NCBI GenBank assembly: GCA_028753945.1
Contig: JAPNXP010000001.1
Location: 434,001 to 498,000 of the forward strand
Length of the DNA stretch: 64,000 nt
Direction: 5' to 3'
From: Hexactinellida sp. DTS-2022
Taxonomy: Eukaryota; Porifera; Hexactinellida
Below are positions 35,935 through 45,653 of the stretch, piece by piece. The notes below the pieces were generated by a model. The model ran no database searches. It worked only from the letters and a program-made list of their open reading frames with translations, and had not been told where the DNA came from. The position numbers and the translations under genes were made by a program. The stretch's first letter is position 1. Each line of letters begins with the position of its first letter.

Positions 35935-36672
35935 ATGACTGTGATAGATCCGAACTTGCACCTGGACCCCAGTGCCACTCTGCACAACCCGCTGCTCTCC
36001 AAAGCAGAACTGGGTCGGCCCCGTCTGCGGTTCTTCACGCTCCCCCCCGAGGGGTTCACGTATGGCCGCAGGAACTTTTCGCAGGACGGGGGGGCGCGGG
36101 AGGCTATGCATTGGTCCGAGTCTGTGAGCCGAGTCGAGTCCAGCACCTCCCCCCTCCCCAAGGACTTCATAGCCATGAACCGCGAGTCCCTGGCCGCGGG
36201 ATTCACCACCGCCTCGGGCCAGAGCGACTTCCGGGTCCTACACGACATCCGGCAGCGCGAGAAGGGCGGCAGGTCCCGCTGTCGCTCCGATATTCCCAAG
36301 TCCGCCCCGCCGGACATGGCCTACGGCATCAGCACGCGGCCCTCCACGCCCATCAACGAGCTGCTCGAGAACAAGTACCAGGAGCGGTGGATGCAAGAAC
36401 GCAAGCGGAGTCTGCTGGAGGAATTCGCGAGGCAAGGAGAGGAGCGCAGGGCTCTGCATAAAGTGAACCATACTAAGACCTCTCTTTTGCGGAAGATAAC
36501 ACCTACAGTCGAGTGCTACACATTCTGGCAAATGCCGCGATTCCAGAAAACTCCATCCAAAGTAGCTTCCTTCCGCAACTGCAATTCTAAAGAGAAATCC
36601 TTCAAGGCGCACCGAGACGAAGCTCCGAAGAGGAAAGGGATTTTCGGGCAAGGAATCTACAAAGCTTACTGA
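35935..36672 (+). CDS. CFAP77: Cilia- and flagella-associated protein 77
   Basis: A 245-residue single-exon protein matching CFAP77 (C9orf171), a microtubule inner protein of axonemal doublets. Supporting blocks are HNPLLSKAELGRPRLRFFTL, PEGFTYGR, the FIAMNRESLAAGFTTA stretch, PPDMAYGI, then RPSTPINELLENKYQ with a WMQERKR helix after it. The C-terminus is basic. There is no signal peptide or membrane segment. It lies between D2HGDH (divergent) and IFT57 (same strand, 220 bp downstream), so two ciliary genes sit side by side. Confidence 0.8.
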   Translation: MTVIDPNLHLDPSATLHNPLLSKAELGRPRLRFFTLPPEGFTYGRRNFSQDGGAREAMHWSESVSRVESSTSPLPKDFIAMNRESLAAGFTTASGQSDFRVLHDIRQREKGGRSRCRSDIPKSAPPDMAYGISTRPSTPINELLENKYQERWMQERKRSLLEEFARQGEERRALHKVNHTKTSLLRKITPTVECYTFWQMPRFQKTPSKVASFRNCNSKEKSFKAHRDEAPKRKGIFGQGIYKAY

Positions 36673-36890
36673 ACTATTAATTTTTAATATATCTCAACAT
36701 GGCAACCAGATTTCCTTTGGTATGCACACTTATTTATTTCTTCTGATTACTCCATTACCTTGTAAGTTATAGTATATTACCTAATTTCAAACATTATTTT
36801 GTATACGTATATGATGGAATATCCGGAAATGCAGAAAACACCTTACAATTACAGTACTTGCATATCGTACAAGTAGTTCTATAGACTAGA

Positions 36891-38565
36891 ATGGCTGAAG
36901 AAGAACAAGTGCGTAGGGGGGACCCTGACAATCAGTTGACTGCTCACAGGGTGGTCATAATGAGCGAGTCTATAATGGACACACTCAAGATACTCAACTA
37001 CGAATCTGACTTCTGCTACCCGAACACCTTCCTTCCCTTCCCGAGACACTACTTCGCGTTCTCTCTCAACCCCGGCGAGCAGTTCCACGCCTTCTCCTGT
37101 CTCTGCGCTTTCCTATTCGCGCTCTCGGGCCTGCGGTTCGACATGCCGCAGGAGTACGACGACCCTAACAGCACGGTGGCTGGCATAGCGGAGGGCCTGC
37201 GGAAACTGGGACTGCCGGTGGACTTTGCGCCCGGGAAGCTCAAGCCGGGGTTCGGCGAGCTCGTCTGTCAGGTGCTCACCGACCTCTGCGCGGCGGCCCT
37301 AAGCAAGAGCCGCTTCTGCTACAAGAAGCCAGTCATCCCCAAGAACAAGACCGAGGAGGAGGTGATAGAGGAGGACGACTCAGAGGTCCAGATAGACAAG
37401 GTACCCCTGTACCCCTGCTCTCTCTTACTAGCTGTTAGCTAACATCCCTGTGTCAGGTGGAAGAGGCCATCGTGGAGGAGAAGGACTCTGACGAAGAGGG
37501 CTTCTTGCAGCTGAACCCTCTGGCCAGTGACCCCCTCTCCCTGGATACGGGGGGAATGTCTCAGCCGACTAAGCCTCTGTTCGACCCCAACGACTGGCAG
37601 CTGGAGGTGGAGCGCGCCATCCCTGGTCTCAAGGTGCAGCTGGCCAGCTCTTCCAAGGACTGGAGATCTCGTCTGGACCAAATGCTGCAGTACAGGGATG
37701 CTATGACCTCAGTGCAGAGTCAGTCATATGCGTACAGTAGACTCCTTAATGCGGTGTTCGTACTAACGAGTCTACTGTACATTCACATACAAATACACTG
37801 GTCTATACAGTGTTCGTATTAACGAGAGTCTACTTGTACATTCACATACAAATACACTGGTCTATACAGTGTTCGTATTAACGAGAGTCTACTTGTACAT
37901 TCACATACAAATACACTGGTCTATACAGTGTTCGTATTAACGAGAGTCTACTGTACACGCACATACAAATACACTGGTCTATACAGTGTTCGTATTAACG
38001 AGAGTCTACTGTACACGCATATACGAATACACTGGTCTATACAGTGTTCGTATTAACGAGAGTCTACTGTACACTCACATACGAATACACTGGTCTATAC
38101 AAACCCTGTGTAGGCAGTTCCAAGGGGAGACTGGAAGACCTGCACCAGGAGCTGGCCTCCACTCTGGACAAGGTAGCGACGAGAGAGAAGTACATGAATA
38201 TCCAGCTGGACACCACTCTCAAGAGCTTTCGCGTTTCGAGAGAGAGACACTCCGAGGCCCGACAGAAGTACGAGGTAGGGATGCAGAGGGTTAACGAGTT
38301 GACTCAGACACTCAACAGCATCACTGATGAGCTCGAAGGTGTCAAAATGCGCATGGACGAGCACGGGACCAACATGACAGACGCGACACCTGTGGTTCGT
38401 CTCAAGCATTCTCTCCAGCGCATCAAGACGGAGAACACGCAGATGGATCTGAGAATAGGAGTTCTGCAGCACCTGCTCACGGCCTCCAAACTGAAGGAGA
38501 AGTCTCTCCTGCAGGAGGCGACACCTGACGGACCAGGGATACCCGCGTATGACCTGGCATACTGA
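36891..38565 (+). CDS. IFT57: Intraflagellar transport protein 57 (Hippi)
   Basis: A 407-residue IFT-B subunit, encoded by exons 36891-37400, 37457-37718 and 38114-38565 with phases matching. The N-terminal calponin-homology-like domain carries FPRHYFAFSLNPGEQFHAF and QEYDDPNSTVAGI. An acidic linker follows, then WQLEVERAIPGLKV, the KDWRSRLDQM block and a long C-terminal coiled coil with TREKYMNIQL and MDLRIGVLQHLL ... SKLKEKS. All are co-linear with human IFT57 (429 residues). The first intron is 56 bp. The second intron is filled by a tandem array built from a MITE end (37730-38100). Its donor is read as CAGA followed by GTCAGT. Confidence 0.95.
37730..38100. repeat. MITE-derived tandem array in IFT57 intron 2
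   Basis: Begins with a roughly 45-bp palindrome (TACAGTAGACTCCTTAATGC ... CTAACGAGTCTACTGTA) that looks like a minimal pogo-type element. It is followed by about five more copies of a 58-59 bp unit, each containing GTTCGTATTAACGAGAGTCT and a CACATACAAATACACTGG segment. The units differ by only a few bases, so the expansion looks recent. Confidence 0.9.
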
Positions 38566-38887
38566 CGGTAACCCTATCACTAACGTATTTACTATATGTA
38601 AGGTTACTCTATTTGTGGGGCAATTGAATTGTCGTGATATGTCATGCTTTATTTGGAGATATGGATTATGGGTATTGTATAACTCATGGTCATGGGATAT
38701 GCTGTAGACATCATAAGCTGCTTTGTAATCCTTTGTTAGAAACACTTGTAAAGTGCAATATATTATTACTGGGAATTGCTAATGAAACAAATGGATATGC
38801 ATTCTCTCGAGTTTGTGTTAATTTCTTGATAATTTAACTCCATTATTATTACTTGTATACCATTTCCGAGACTAGATTTATATTACA
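38566..38887. other. Spacer between IFT57 and PHF5A
   Basis: About 320 bp, nothing recognised. Confidence 0.5.
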
Positions 38888-39220
38888 ATGGCGAAACATC
38901 ATCCAGATTTGATATTCTGTCGTAAGCAACCTGGAGTCGCCATAGGAAGATTATGCGAAAAATGTGATGGAAAGTGCGTAATTTGTGATAGTTACGTGCG
39001 TCCGTGCACTCTAGTGCGAATATGCGACGAATGCAACTATGGCTCCTATCAGGGTCGATGCACCATCTGTGGCGGCCCGGGGGTTTCCGACGCGTATTAT
39101 TGCAAGGAATGCACTACGATGGAGAAAGATAGAGATGGGTGTCCTAAAATAGTTAATTTGGGGAGTTCTAAAACCGATTTGTTTTATGAAAGAAAGAAAT
39201 ACGGATTTAAGAAAAGATAA
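38888..39220 (+). CDS. PHF5A: PHD finger-like protein 5A, SF3b splicing subunit
   Basis: Exactly 110 residues, the invariant length of this protein, and almost identical to other eukaryotes throughout: [20 protein letters not shown] at the start, CxxC zinc knots (CEKC, CVIC, CDEC, CTIC, CKEC) and a basic KKYGFKKR end. It is a small zinc-knot protein of SF3b in the U2 snRNP, bridging SF3B1 near the branch-point adenosine pocket. Single exon. Confidence 0.98.
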   Translation: MAKHHPDLIFCRKQPGVAIGRLCEKCDGKCVICDSYVRPCTLVRICDECNYGSYQGRCTICGGPGVSDAYYCKECTTMEKDRDGCPKIVNLGSSKTDLFYERKKYGFKKR

Positions 39221-39497
39221 TTCATTGCATTCCTATCGGCTCAATAATTCTGTAAACCTAAAGTTTAATTTATATTACGTTTATGAATTTAGAATTATAA
39301 TTTATTCTACATAGTACAAACCGAATTAACCAGAATTTCAAATCTCGAGATATTCCAATAATACATAATTACTGTTGCCTTTATATTTAATACATAACTA
39401 TAGTAGGCTATGACTTAACATAGCTTATTGATTAACATGCATTACTATTGCCTTATCTAGCTGCGCTGCCGGATGCAGGTGGTTACACCTGGTTAAC

Positions 39498-42400
39498 ATG
39501 AAGTATATTATTTTCACTATTTGGCTAGCCCTCCCTTTCTCCCTGTGTGCAGTCCCACTCAGATCCTCCTGCAGTCTCTATCCCGACGCGCCTCACATAC
39601 AGTGCCTAACTGCCAGTAACGTAGCATCTCACGTGGGCAACAGCCCCACCCTCTGGCTAGTCGAGTTCTACTCCTCCTCATGCGGTCACTGCATTTCCTT
39701 TGCGCCCAGGTATCTACAGCTTTCTAACCTTGTCAAGAACTGGAGCAAGTTCTTGCGACTCGCAGTGCTCGACTGCGCGCCTTCTATAAACAGAGCCACT
39801 TGTCAGGAGTTCAAGGTACACGCCTTCCCTTCATTCAAATCTATTCCCCCCTGGTCAGATGTCATCGGAGAGAAGGTCCCTCTCTCCCGCAGAGACATCC
39901 CCTCTCTGATTAGCCTCCTGGTCGACTTGGTTATCGAGAACAAGCACAAGTACTCCGATGAGATTGGTGGGTACCTTCAACAGCTGGAGCCCCTGTACTG
40001 CGACACTGAGTTAGACTCTGTGTTTGAGTCCAGCAGAAATGTGTGCATACTGCTAATTGTAGAGCAGACTGGGTCTTACGTTGGGAAGCAGATTATGTTG
40101 GATGTAGCTGACCAGTTAATGTACAGAAATGATCTCAAGGTTGCTCTACTATCCATGTTCTATACGCTGTATTATCCTATTACATCCTAGGTAAGACGAC
40201 TGATTACATCGGAACTGAGCGACTGCCCACTGCTCCCTACTCCGCCCGAGAGCGACCAGATTCCACAGCTGATATTCTTCAGAGAATCCACACCGACGCT
40301 ACAGTACCACTCCAATCTCGCTGACGTCAGAGCTCACTACGCGTCTATAATAACTAATCTAATGACGTCATCAGAGTCGGTCTCTGCACTGACAGACTTG
40401 CAGCTGGAGAATGCTATGCTTGTCCAGGCGAGCGACGCTTCGTTAGGGTTAGCAGTCAGCAACGGAGATCAGAGATTTGAGTCAGGCGAAGTTCTTTTCA
40501 ATCGCGTCCGACACGGCTTCACGACCTCTGACGTCATTAACTCCGTGAGCTACAGTTTGCGCAGCGAGGTTTCCCTCAAAGAGACGATCGCCGGAGAGGA
40601 TATCTCCGCGCTGCTGAGCTACCTGCAGCTGCTGGACCACATACTGCCCCAGGTACACATGAATGGCCGTAGTCTTGTATAAATACTACACGTACTAAGA
40701 GTCTAATACAGTGGATGCCGGTTATAAGCACATCGTCGGGAACTGCACTTAATGTGCTTATAACCGGCATGTGCTTATAACCGACATAATTATACAGGGT
40801 ATATGGCAACCGTTTTCCAACATAGTGTGCTTATATCCGATATGTTCTTATAACCGGTGTGCTTATATCCGACATCTACTGTACTACTCGAATAATGCAA
40901 GAGATAATTAGTTGTTGTTACATATTTCTATTCTATTTGGTACTATTTGCTTATGAGATTTGCTCTAATCTGTGTATATCTATAGTTGCACCCCAAGACT
41001 GCCTCGCTCCTGTCGCCCCTCATCAAGGCGCTCGCTGGGTTCAGGAGCTCCCCCAACCACGTGGTCTCGCACTCCCTCTCGGGGAGAGAGTGGGACCTGC
41101 TGGTTACCGAGAAGCTGGACAAGTCCGTGTTCCCCATAAACCCGAGATGGGTGGGGTGTCGGGGGTCCAAGCCCTACCTGAGGGGGTACACCTGCGGCAT
41201 GTGGGTCTTGTTCCACCTCTCTCTCACGCGGGCCGAGCTGGAGGCAGGCGAGAGAGAGAGTCTGAGAGCCGTGGAGGTAGCAGTCGTGATTAGGGACTAC
41301 GTAGCGAGGTTCTTCTCGTGTGCGGAGTGCAAGCTACACTTCGGGAAAATGTCAAGTCGCTTGGAGCAGCTGTTAGAGACCGACAAAGACGCAGTTATTT
41401 GGTTCTGGATAGCTCACAATAAGGTACACTAGTTGTTTGGTTCTGGATAGCTCACAATAAGGTACTCTAGTTATTTGGTTCTGGATAGCTCACAATAAGG
41501 TACTCTAGTTATTTGGTTCTGGATAGCTCACAATAAGGTACTCTAGTTGTTTGGTTCTGGATAGCTCACAATAAGGTACACTAGTTGTTTGGTTCTGGAT
41601 AGCTCACAATAAGGTACACTAGTTATTTGGTTCTGGATAGCTCACAATAAGGTACACTAGTTATTTGGTTCTGGATAGCTCACAATAAGGTACACTAGTT
41701 ATTTGGTTCTGGATAGCTCACAATAAGGTACACTAGTTATTTGGTTCTGGATAGCTCACAATAAGGTACACTAGTTATTTGGTTCTGGATAGCTCACAAT
41801 AAGGTACTCTAGTTATTTGGTTCTGGATAGCTCACAATAAGGTACACTAGTTATTTGGTTCTGGATAGCTCACAATAAGGTACACTAGTTGTTTGGTTCT
41901 GGATAGCTCACAATAAGGTACACTAGTTATTTGGTTCTGGATAGCTCACAATAAGGTACACTAGTTATTTGGTTCTGGATAGCTCACAATAAGGTACACT
42001 AGTTATTTGGTTCTGGATAGCTCACAATAAGGTACACTAGTTATTTGGTTCTGGATAGCTCACAATAAGGTACACTAGTTGTTTGGTTGTTTGGTTTCCT
42101 CTTAATTAATTTCTTATTCATTATTATTATTATTATTGAAATTCTGTGGGTAAATTAAATGCTTTTGTAATTTTAAGACAAACATAAGTTTTAACCCTGG
42201 CTGTACGCCCCTATACGCCCTGAAGGGAGGCGGATTAATCAGTGTAATAACAAACGTGCAAACTATGTGCTGACATACAAATTATTGCTTATGTAGGAGT
42301 GCTTATATGGTGCAAACATTTGGATTAATTAATGTGTTTTTCTTTAAACTGCTTTACCTACAATAATTATACAATTTCTTGAAGTGTTGCATTCCATTGG

Positions 42401-43018
42401 TAAGCATTTGGAATTTTGAGTGCTTTAACTAATATTTAATTAATTAATTAAATGCCTTTAATGCCCCTGATTAATAGACTCAAGGTTGAAACCGCTCGAA
42501 CCGAATATCAGTATTCATGAATAGTTGCCCTACCGAATACGAATACTGATATCAGGTTGGCAACCAAATATCAACTATTCGGAAAATAATATTCGGTTCA
42601 ACCATATATATCAGTATTCGGTTTCAACCTGATTAATTTAATTTAATACGCATTATTACTGCAGATTAACGACCGGTTGCAGAACGACCCCAGCACTGAC
42701 GTCACAGCCCCCAAGGTGCAGTTCCCGCCCCCGGACCTGTGTCCCGGATGCAGATTCTCGGCGCCCATCCTACACCAGTCTCCGGAGGTATTCTCGCTAA
42801 ACGGCGTCACCTGGAACATTACGGAGGTACACACATTCTTGCTGACCTACTACAACAGACACAGAGAGAGGAACAAAGGGAAGAAATACGATTTCAGAGA
42901 TCATCTCGTACCCTTGTGTTATCTTGTTTACGCTCTTGTTTGTTTGCTGTTTATTCTCTTCGTTCGTAAGATATGCCATCGGAAACAGAAGATAATGGGG
43001 AGATTTAAACAGTTTTGA
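39498..43018 (+). CDS. QSOX1: Quiescin sulfhydryl oxidase (QSOX)
   Basis: A flavin enzyme that makes disulfides in secreted proteins using oxygen. Hand-spliced exons 39498-40139, 40191-40652, 40986-41423 and 42665-43018 give 631 residues with phases kept. In order: a signal peptide (MKYIIFTIWLALPFSLC), a thioredoxin domain with the active-site SSCGHC, a second degenerate thioredoxin fold, a helical linker, and the Erv/ALR FAD domain with WVGCRGSKPYLRGYTCGMWV, the CAEC pair and IWFWIAHNKIN. A CPGC pair, a membrane segment and a basic tail follow. This is the animal QSOX1/2 plan; the symbol stands for the QSOX1/2 group. The third exon ends inside a 38-bp unit repeated about 18 times downstream. 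Intron 2 holds a MITE. Confidence 0.93.
40709..40881. repeat. MITE of a second family in QSOX intron 2
   Basis: Starts CAGTGGATGCCGGTTATAAG and ends with an inverted relative, CTTATATCCGACATCTACTG, with TA on both sides. The inside repeats TGCTTATAACCG words in both orientations. A 70-bp relative lies in whirlin at 58882-58951. Confidence 0.85.
41396..42082. repeat. 38-bp array duplicating an exon end and its splice donor (QSOX)
   Basis: About 18 head-to-tail copies of a 38-bp unit (AGTTATTTGGTTCTGGATAG, then CTCACAATAAGGTACACT). The first copy is the last 28 coding bases of QSOX exon 3 plus its donor; later copies are intronic. Copies differ at only two places (TTATTT/TTGTTT and ACACT/ACTCT), so they are young. 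Every copy keeps CACAATAAG|GTAC. Reading past the first donor meets an in-frame TAG within three codons. Confidence 0.95.
42483..42630. repeat. Inverted-repeat element in the last QSOX intron
   Basis: Bounded by AGGTTGAAACCG and its inverse CGGTTTCAACCT, about 148 bp apart. The inside repeats AATATCAGTATTCGG-type words in both orientations. No coding capacity. Confidence 0.7.
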
Positions 43019-43164
43019 TGTGTGTAAGTATTTGTTGTGTTTATTTAAAGATTATATATATTCATTTCCTATTTAAATATGATTAGTTCTTTCTCAATCC
43101 ATTCAAACTATTTTAACTTGTGTCTTTAACAAATAGCTTTATACACAAGTTTATACATGTAATT

Positions 43165-44147
43165 ATGGCGACATCACCTGTAACATTTTTCTCGACTGAG
43201 CCTCCTCCTGTTAACCTTGCTGTCTCTCTCGCTAACTCGACTCAGTTTATACTCGCACACTCCCAAACACGCCGTGTCTGCTTGGTTAGCTCGGGGGGGA
43301 CCACAGCCCCCCTGGAGCGGAACACGGTTCGGTTCATTGATAACTTTAGCACGGGCACGAGAGGCGCCGCTTCGACAGAGCATTTCTTAGAACAGGGCTA
43401 CGCTGTCATATTCCTAACGCGGAAATCCTGTCTGCGGCCTTTCTCGCGGCACTTCCCACCTCAGGAGACCCTGGACAGATTAGCAGAGAGCCGAGTTAGT
43501 ATTGAGTCGGGACTGCACTCTGTCATAGAGCAATACAGACGAGTGAGTACACTGATGCATTCGTTGTTAGTTGGTGTTTATTTCTCTTATAAGGCTTGTT
43601 ACAGGTGAGAGAACTCCAGCTGCTGCTGACTGTGGAGTTCACTTCTGTCTCGGACTACCTCTTCCTACTTCGCGGCATTTCGCTGGTCCTCTCGCAGTGC
43701 GAAAAGCGCGCTGTCTTCTATCTGGCTGCTGCTGTCTCTGACTTCTTCGTTCCGGCCGCGGATCTGTCGGAGCACAAGATCCAGTCCGGGGGGACCGGCG
43801 GGCTCGTTCTTAGCCTCTCTCCTACCCCGAAGGTCGTACCGCTCCTCTCAAGGGAGTGGGCTCCCCTCGCGCTTATTGTCACCTTCAAACTGGAGACTGA
43901 CGCTTCTCTGATAATAGCGAAAGCCAAGAAAGCTTTCTCAGAGACAGGCCCTAATCACCGCGTGGTGATAGCTAACCTGCTCGGCGAGGCCAGACACAGA
44001 GTCACGCTGGTTCTCTCGCAGGACCCAGGCGCCAGGGAGATTGTCAGCCCCGCGGACAGCCGTGTTTCTGTTGAAGAACTGATAATGACAGAGCTAGCTA
44101 AGATACATAGCGAGTATATTGCTGAACCGCCCTCTATTAGCCACTGA
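43165..44147 (+). CDS. PPCS: Phosphopantothenate-cysteine ligase (CoA biosynthesis)
   Basis: The second committed step of coenzyme A synthesis, joining cysteine to 4'-phosphopantothenate. Exons 43165-43542 and 43605-44147 give 306 residues, against about 311 in humans, separated by a 62-bp intron. ATG 43165 was chosen because the frame upstream lacks an ATG. Conserved blocks: VCLVSSGGTTAPLERNTVRF, IDNFSTGTRGA, VEFTSVSDYLFLL, FYLAAAVSDFFVP, EHKIQSG, then IVTFKLETD with the nucleotide-binding lysine. It starts 146 bp after the QSOX stop on the same strand. Confidence 0.95.
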
Positions 44148-44202
44148 TTCAATCTTCCTTAGTTGTATCGTGTCATGTCCTGGGAGTGGGAATAATTATC
44201 AT

Positions 44203-44650
44203 TACATTTCCAGTAATTGTCCAATTTTAGCTGTGGTCTCGTATGATAAAGACTCAAGGATTTTGGATAGTTCTATGATTATAGCATTTATTGTGATACA
44301 AGATATCTCAAGTTTCCCTTGGATAATGTAGGAAGTATAATTCTCACATTTCCAGTAGTTATTCAGAGCTGTGCCCTATGGTAACTACTCTTTCAAGTAC
44401 TTTGATTACTAACCACTTATAATTATAGCATTACTGTCTTACAACATATTTTAATGTTTTCCTTTATGCCATGCCCATCGGGAAATATGTTTCTAACAGT
44501 TCCAGTAATTATTCAATTAGAGATGTGCCCTTATGGTAGCTACTCTCGCAAGCATTTTGAATACTACTATCCAGATCTCTAATTATAGCATTTATTTTGT
44601 TACAACATATTTAATGTTTCCTATTTGGATAGTCGATACTTAAGTTTCTA
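44203..44650. repeat. Three degenerate tandem copies of a ~150-bp unit
   Basis: Between PPCS and TMED10 three successive blocks share TTTCCAGTAATTGTCCAATT-like starts, a TGTGCCCTATGGTAACTACT-like middle and an AATTATAGCATTTATT ... ACAACATATTTAATGTTT end. The copies start near 44203, 44348 and 44497 and have diverged substantially. The block fills nearly the whole intergenic space, so it may include the TMED10 promoter or acceptor region. Confidence 0.75.
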
Positions 44651-44683
44651 TAGAATTAATTAAGATGTTAGTATATTTCAGGA

Positions 44684-45366
44684 ATGCGCCTCCTAGCTAT
44701 ATTATATGTAGCATTAACTCTCCTCCCTCAAACTAACTGTATTAACTTCCACCTGACACCTGGGGTAAAGAAATGCCTTCAGGAGGAAGTACACAAGAAT
44801 GACATTGTATCGGGTGAATACCACGTATACCAAGAGTTCGTAGAGATCCCTGTTAAGGTCATGGTGACTGATTACAGAGAACAAACGCTGTACAAAAAGG
44901 ACGATGCAACCGAAGGCAAGTTTGGATTTACAATCGATTATTCGGGGCCTTACACTGTTTGCTTCCACACACTCCCTGCGCCTTCAAATTCCCAAATAAA
45001 TACACTACGGGTAAGTAGGAATAAATTAGATTTATATTTAATTGAAGCTGGAATTAATACAATTTGTAGGTTGAGTTGAAGCTGATGCATGGAGTTGACT
45101 CTAAAAACTACGAAGATACAATTGAAACTGAGCAACTCAAGCCTCTCGAGGCTCAGCTGAGAAGACTAGAGGATTTGTCAAACGAAATTGTGCAAGATTT
45201 CGCGTATATGCGAAAGCGCGAGGAAGAAATGCGCGACACAAACGAATCCACCAACTCTCGTGTTCTCTACTTTAGCATATTTTCTATGGTTTGTCTGCTT
45301 AGTTTGGCAGTTTGGCAGCTGTTCTATTTGAGGAGATACTTCAAAGCTAAGAAATTAATAGAATAG
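44684..45366 (+). CDS. TMED10: p24-family cargo receptor, TMED10 type
   Basis: Exons 44684-45010 and 45070-45366 give 207 residues. In order: a signal peptide ending near TNCINF, a GOLD domain with two cysteines (KKCLQEEV and YTVCFHT), a coiled coil containing [20 protein letters not shown], the [20 protein letters not shown] stretch, one membrane helix, and the cytosolic tail [13 protein letters not shown]. That tail, with its aromatic COPII signal and dilysine COPI signal, is essentially that of TMED10 (p24 delta-1). The protein cycles between ER and Golgi and sorts cargo including GPI-anchored proteins; PIGO, which builds GPI anchors, is the next gene. An intron-acceptor-like TATATTTCAG ends 2 nt before the ATG. 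Confidence 0.96.
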
Positions 45367-45653
45367 AGCTACGGTGCGGGTGTACCATATTTTCATAGCT
45401 TACTGAAGTAGGAAATCAAACTGTAATTTATACATTGCTTCATTAGTATAGGTAATGTAACAAATATTATCTCTCTTTCACATGTGCTGAATAGCAAAGA
45501 AATAATAGTGATTTTCTATTTCTTGACTATTATTAGTATCTTAGCATGTAATCTATTTAGCACTGCTAGATAGCAACTATTGTTCTACTGATAATATGAA
45601 TTCTAAACTGACACTCTGTTGATGCTCTCACGTTCTCTTGGGTACAGAATCTC

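Noticed and set aside
38095..38745. 216-codon minus-strand frame opposite IFT57 exon 3
   Set aside because: Shadow of the coiled-coil exon; the sense frame matches IFT57 to its end.
41396..42082. CRISPR-like array of regularly spaced 38-bp repeats
   Set aside because: Copies abut with no unique spacers, and the unit is an exon/intron junction in a eukaryotic gene.
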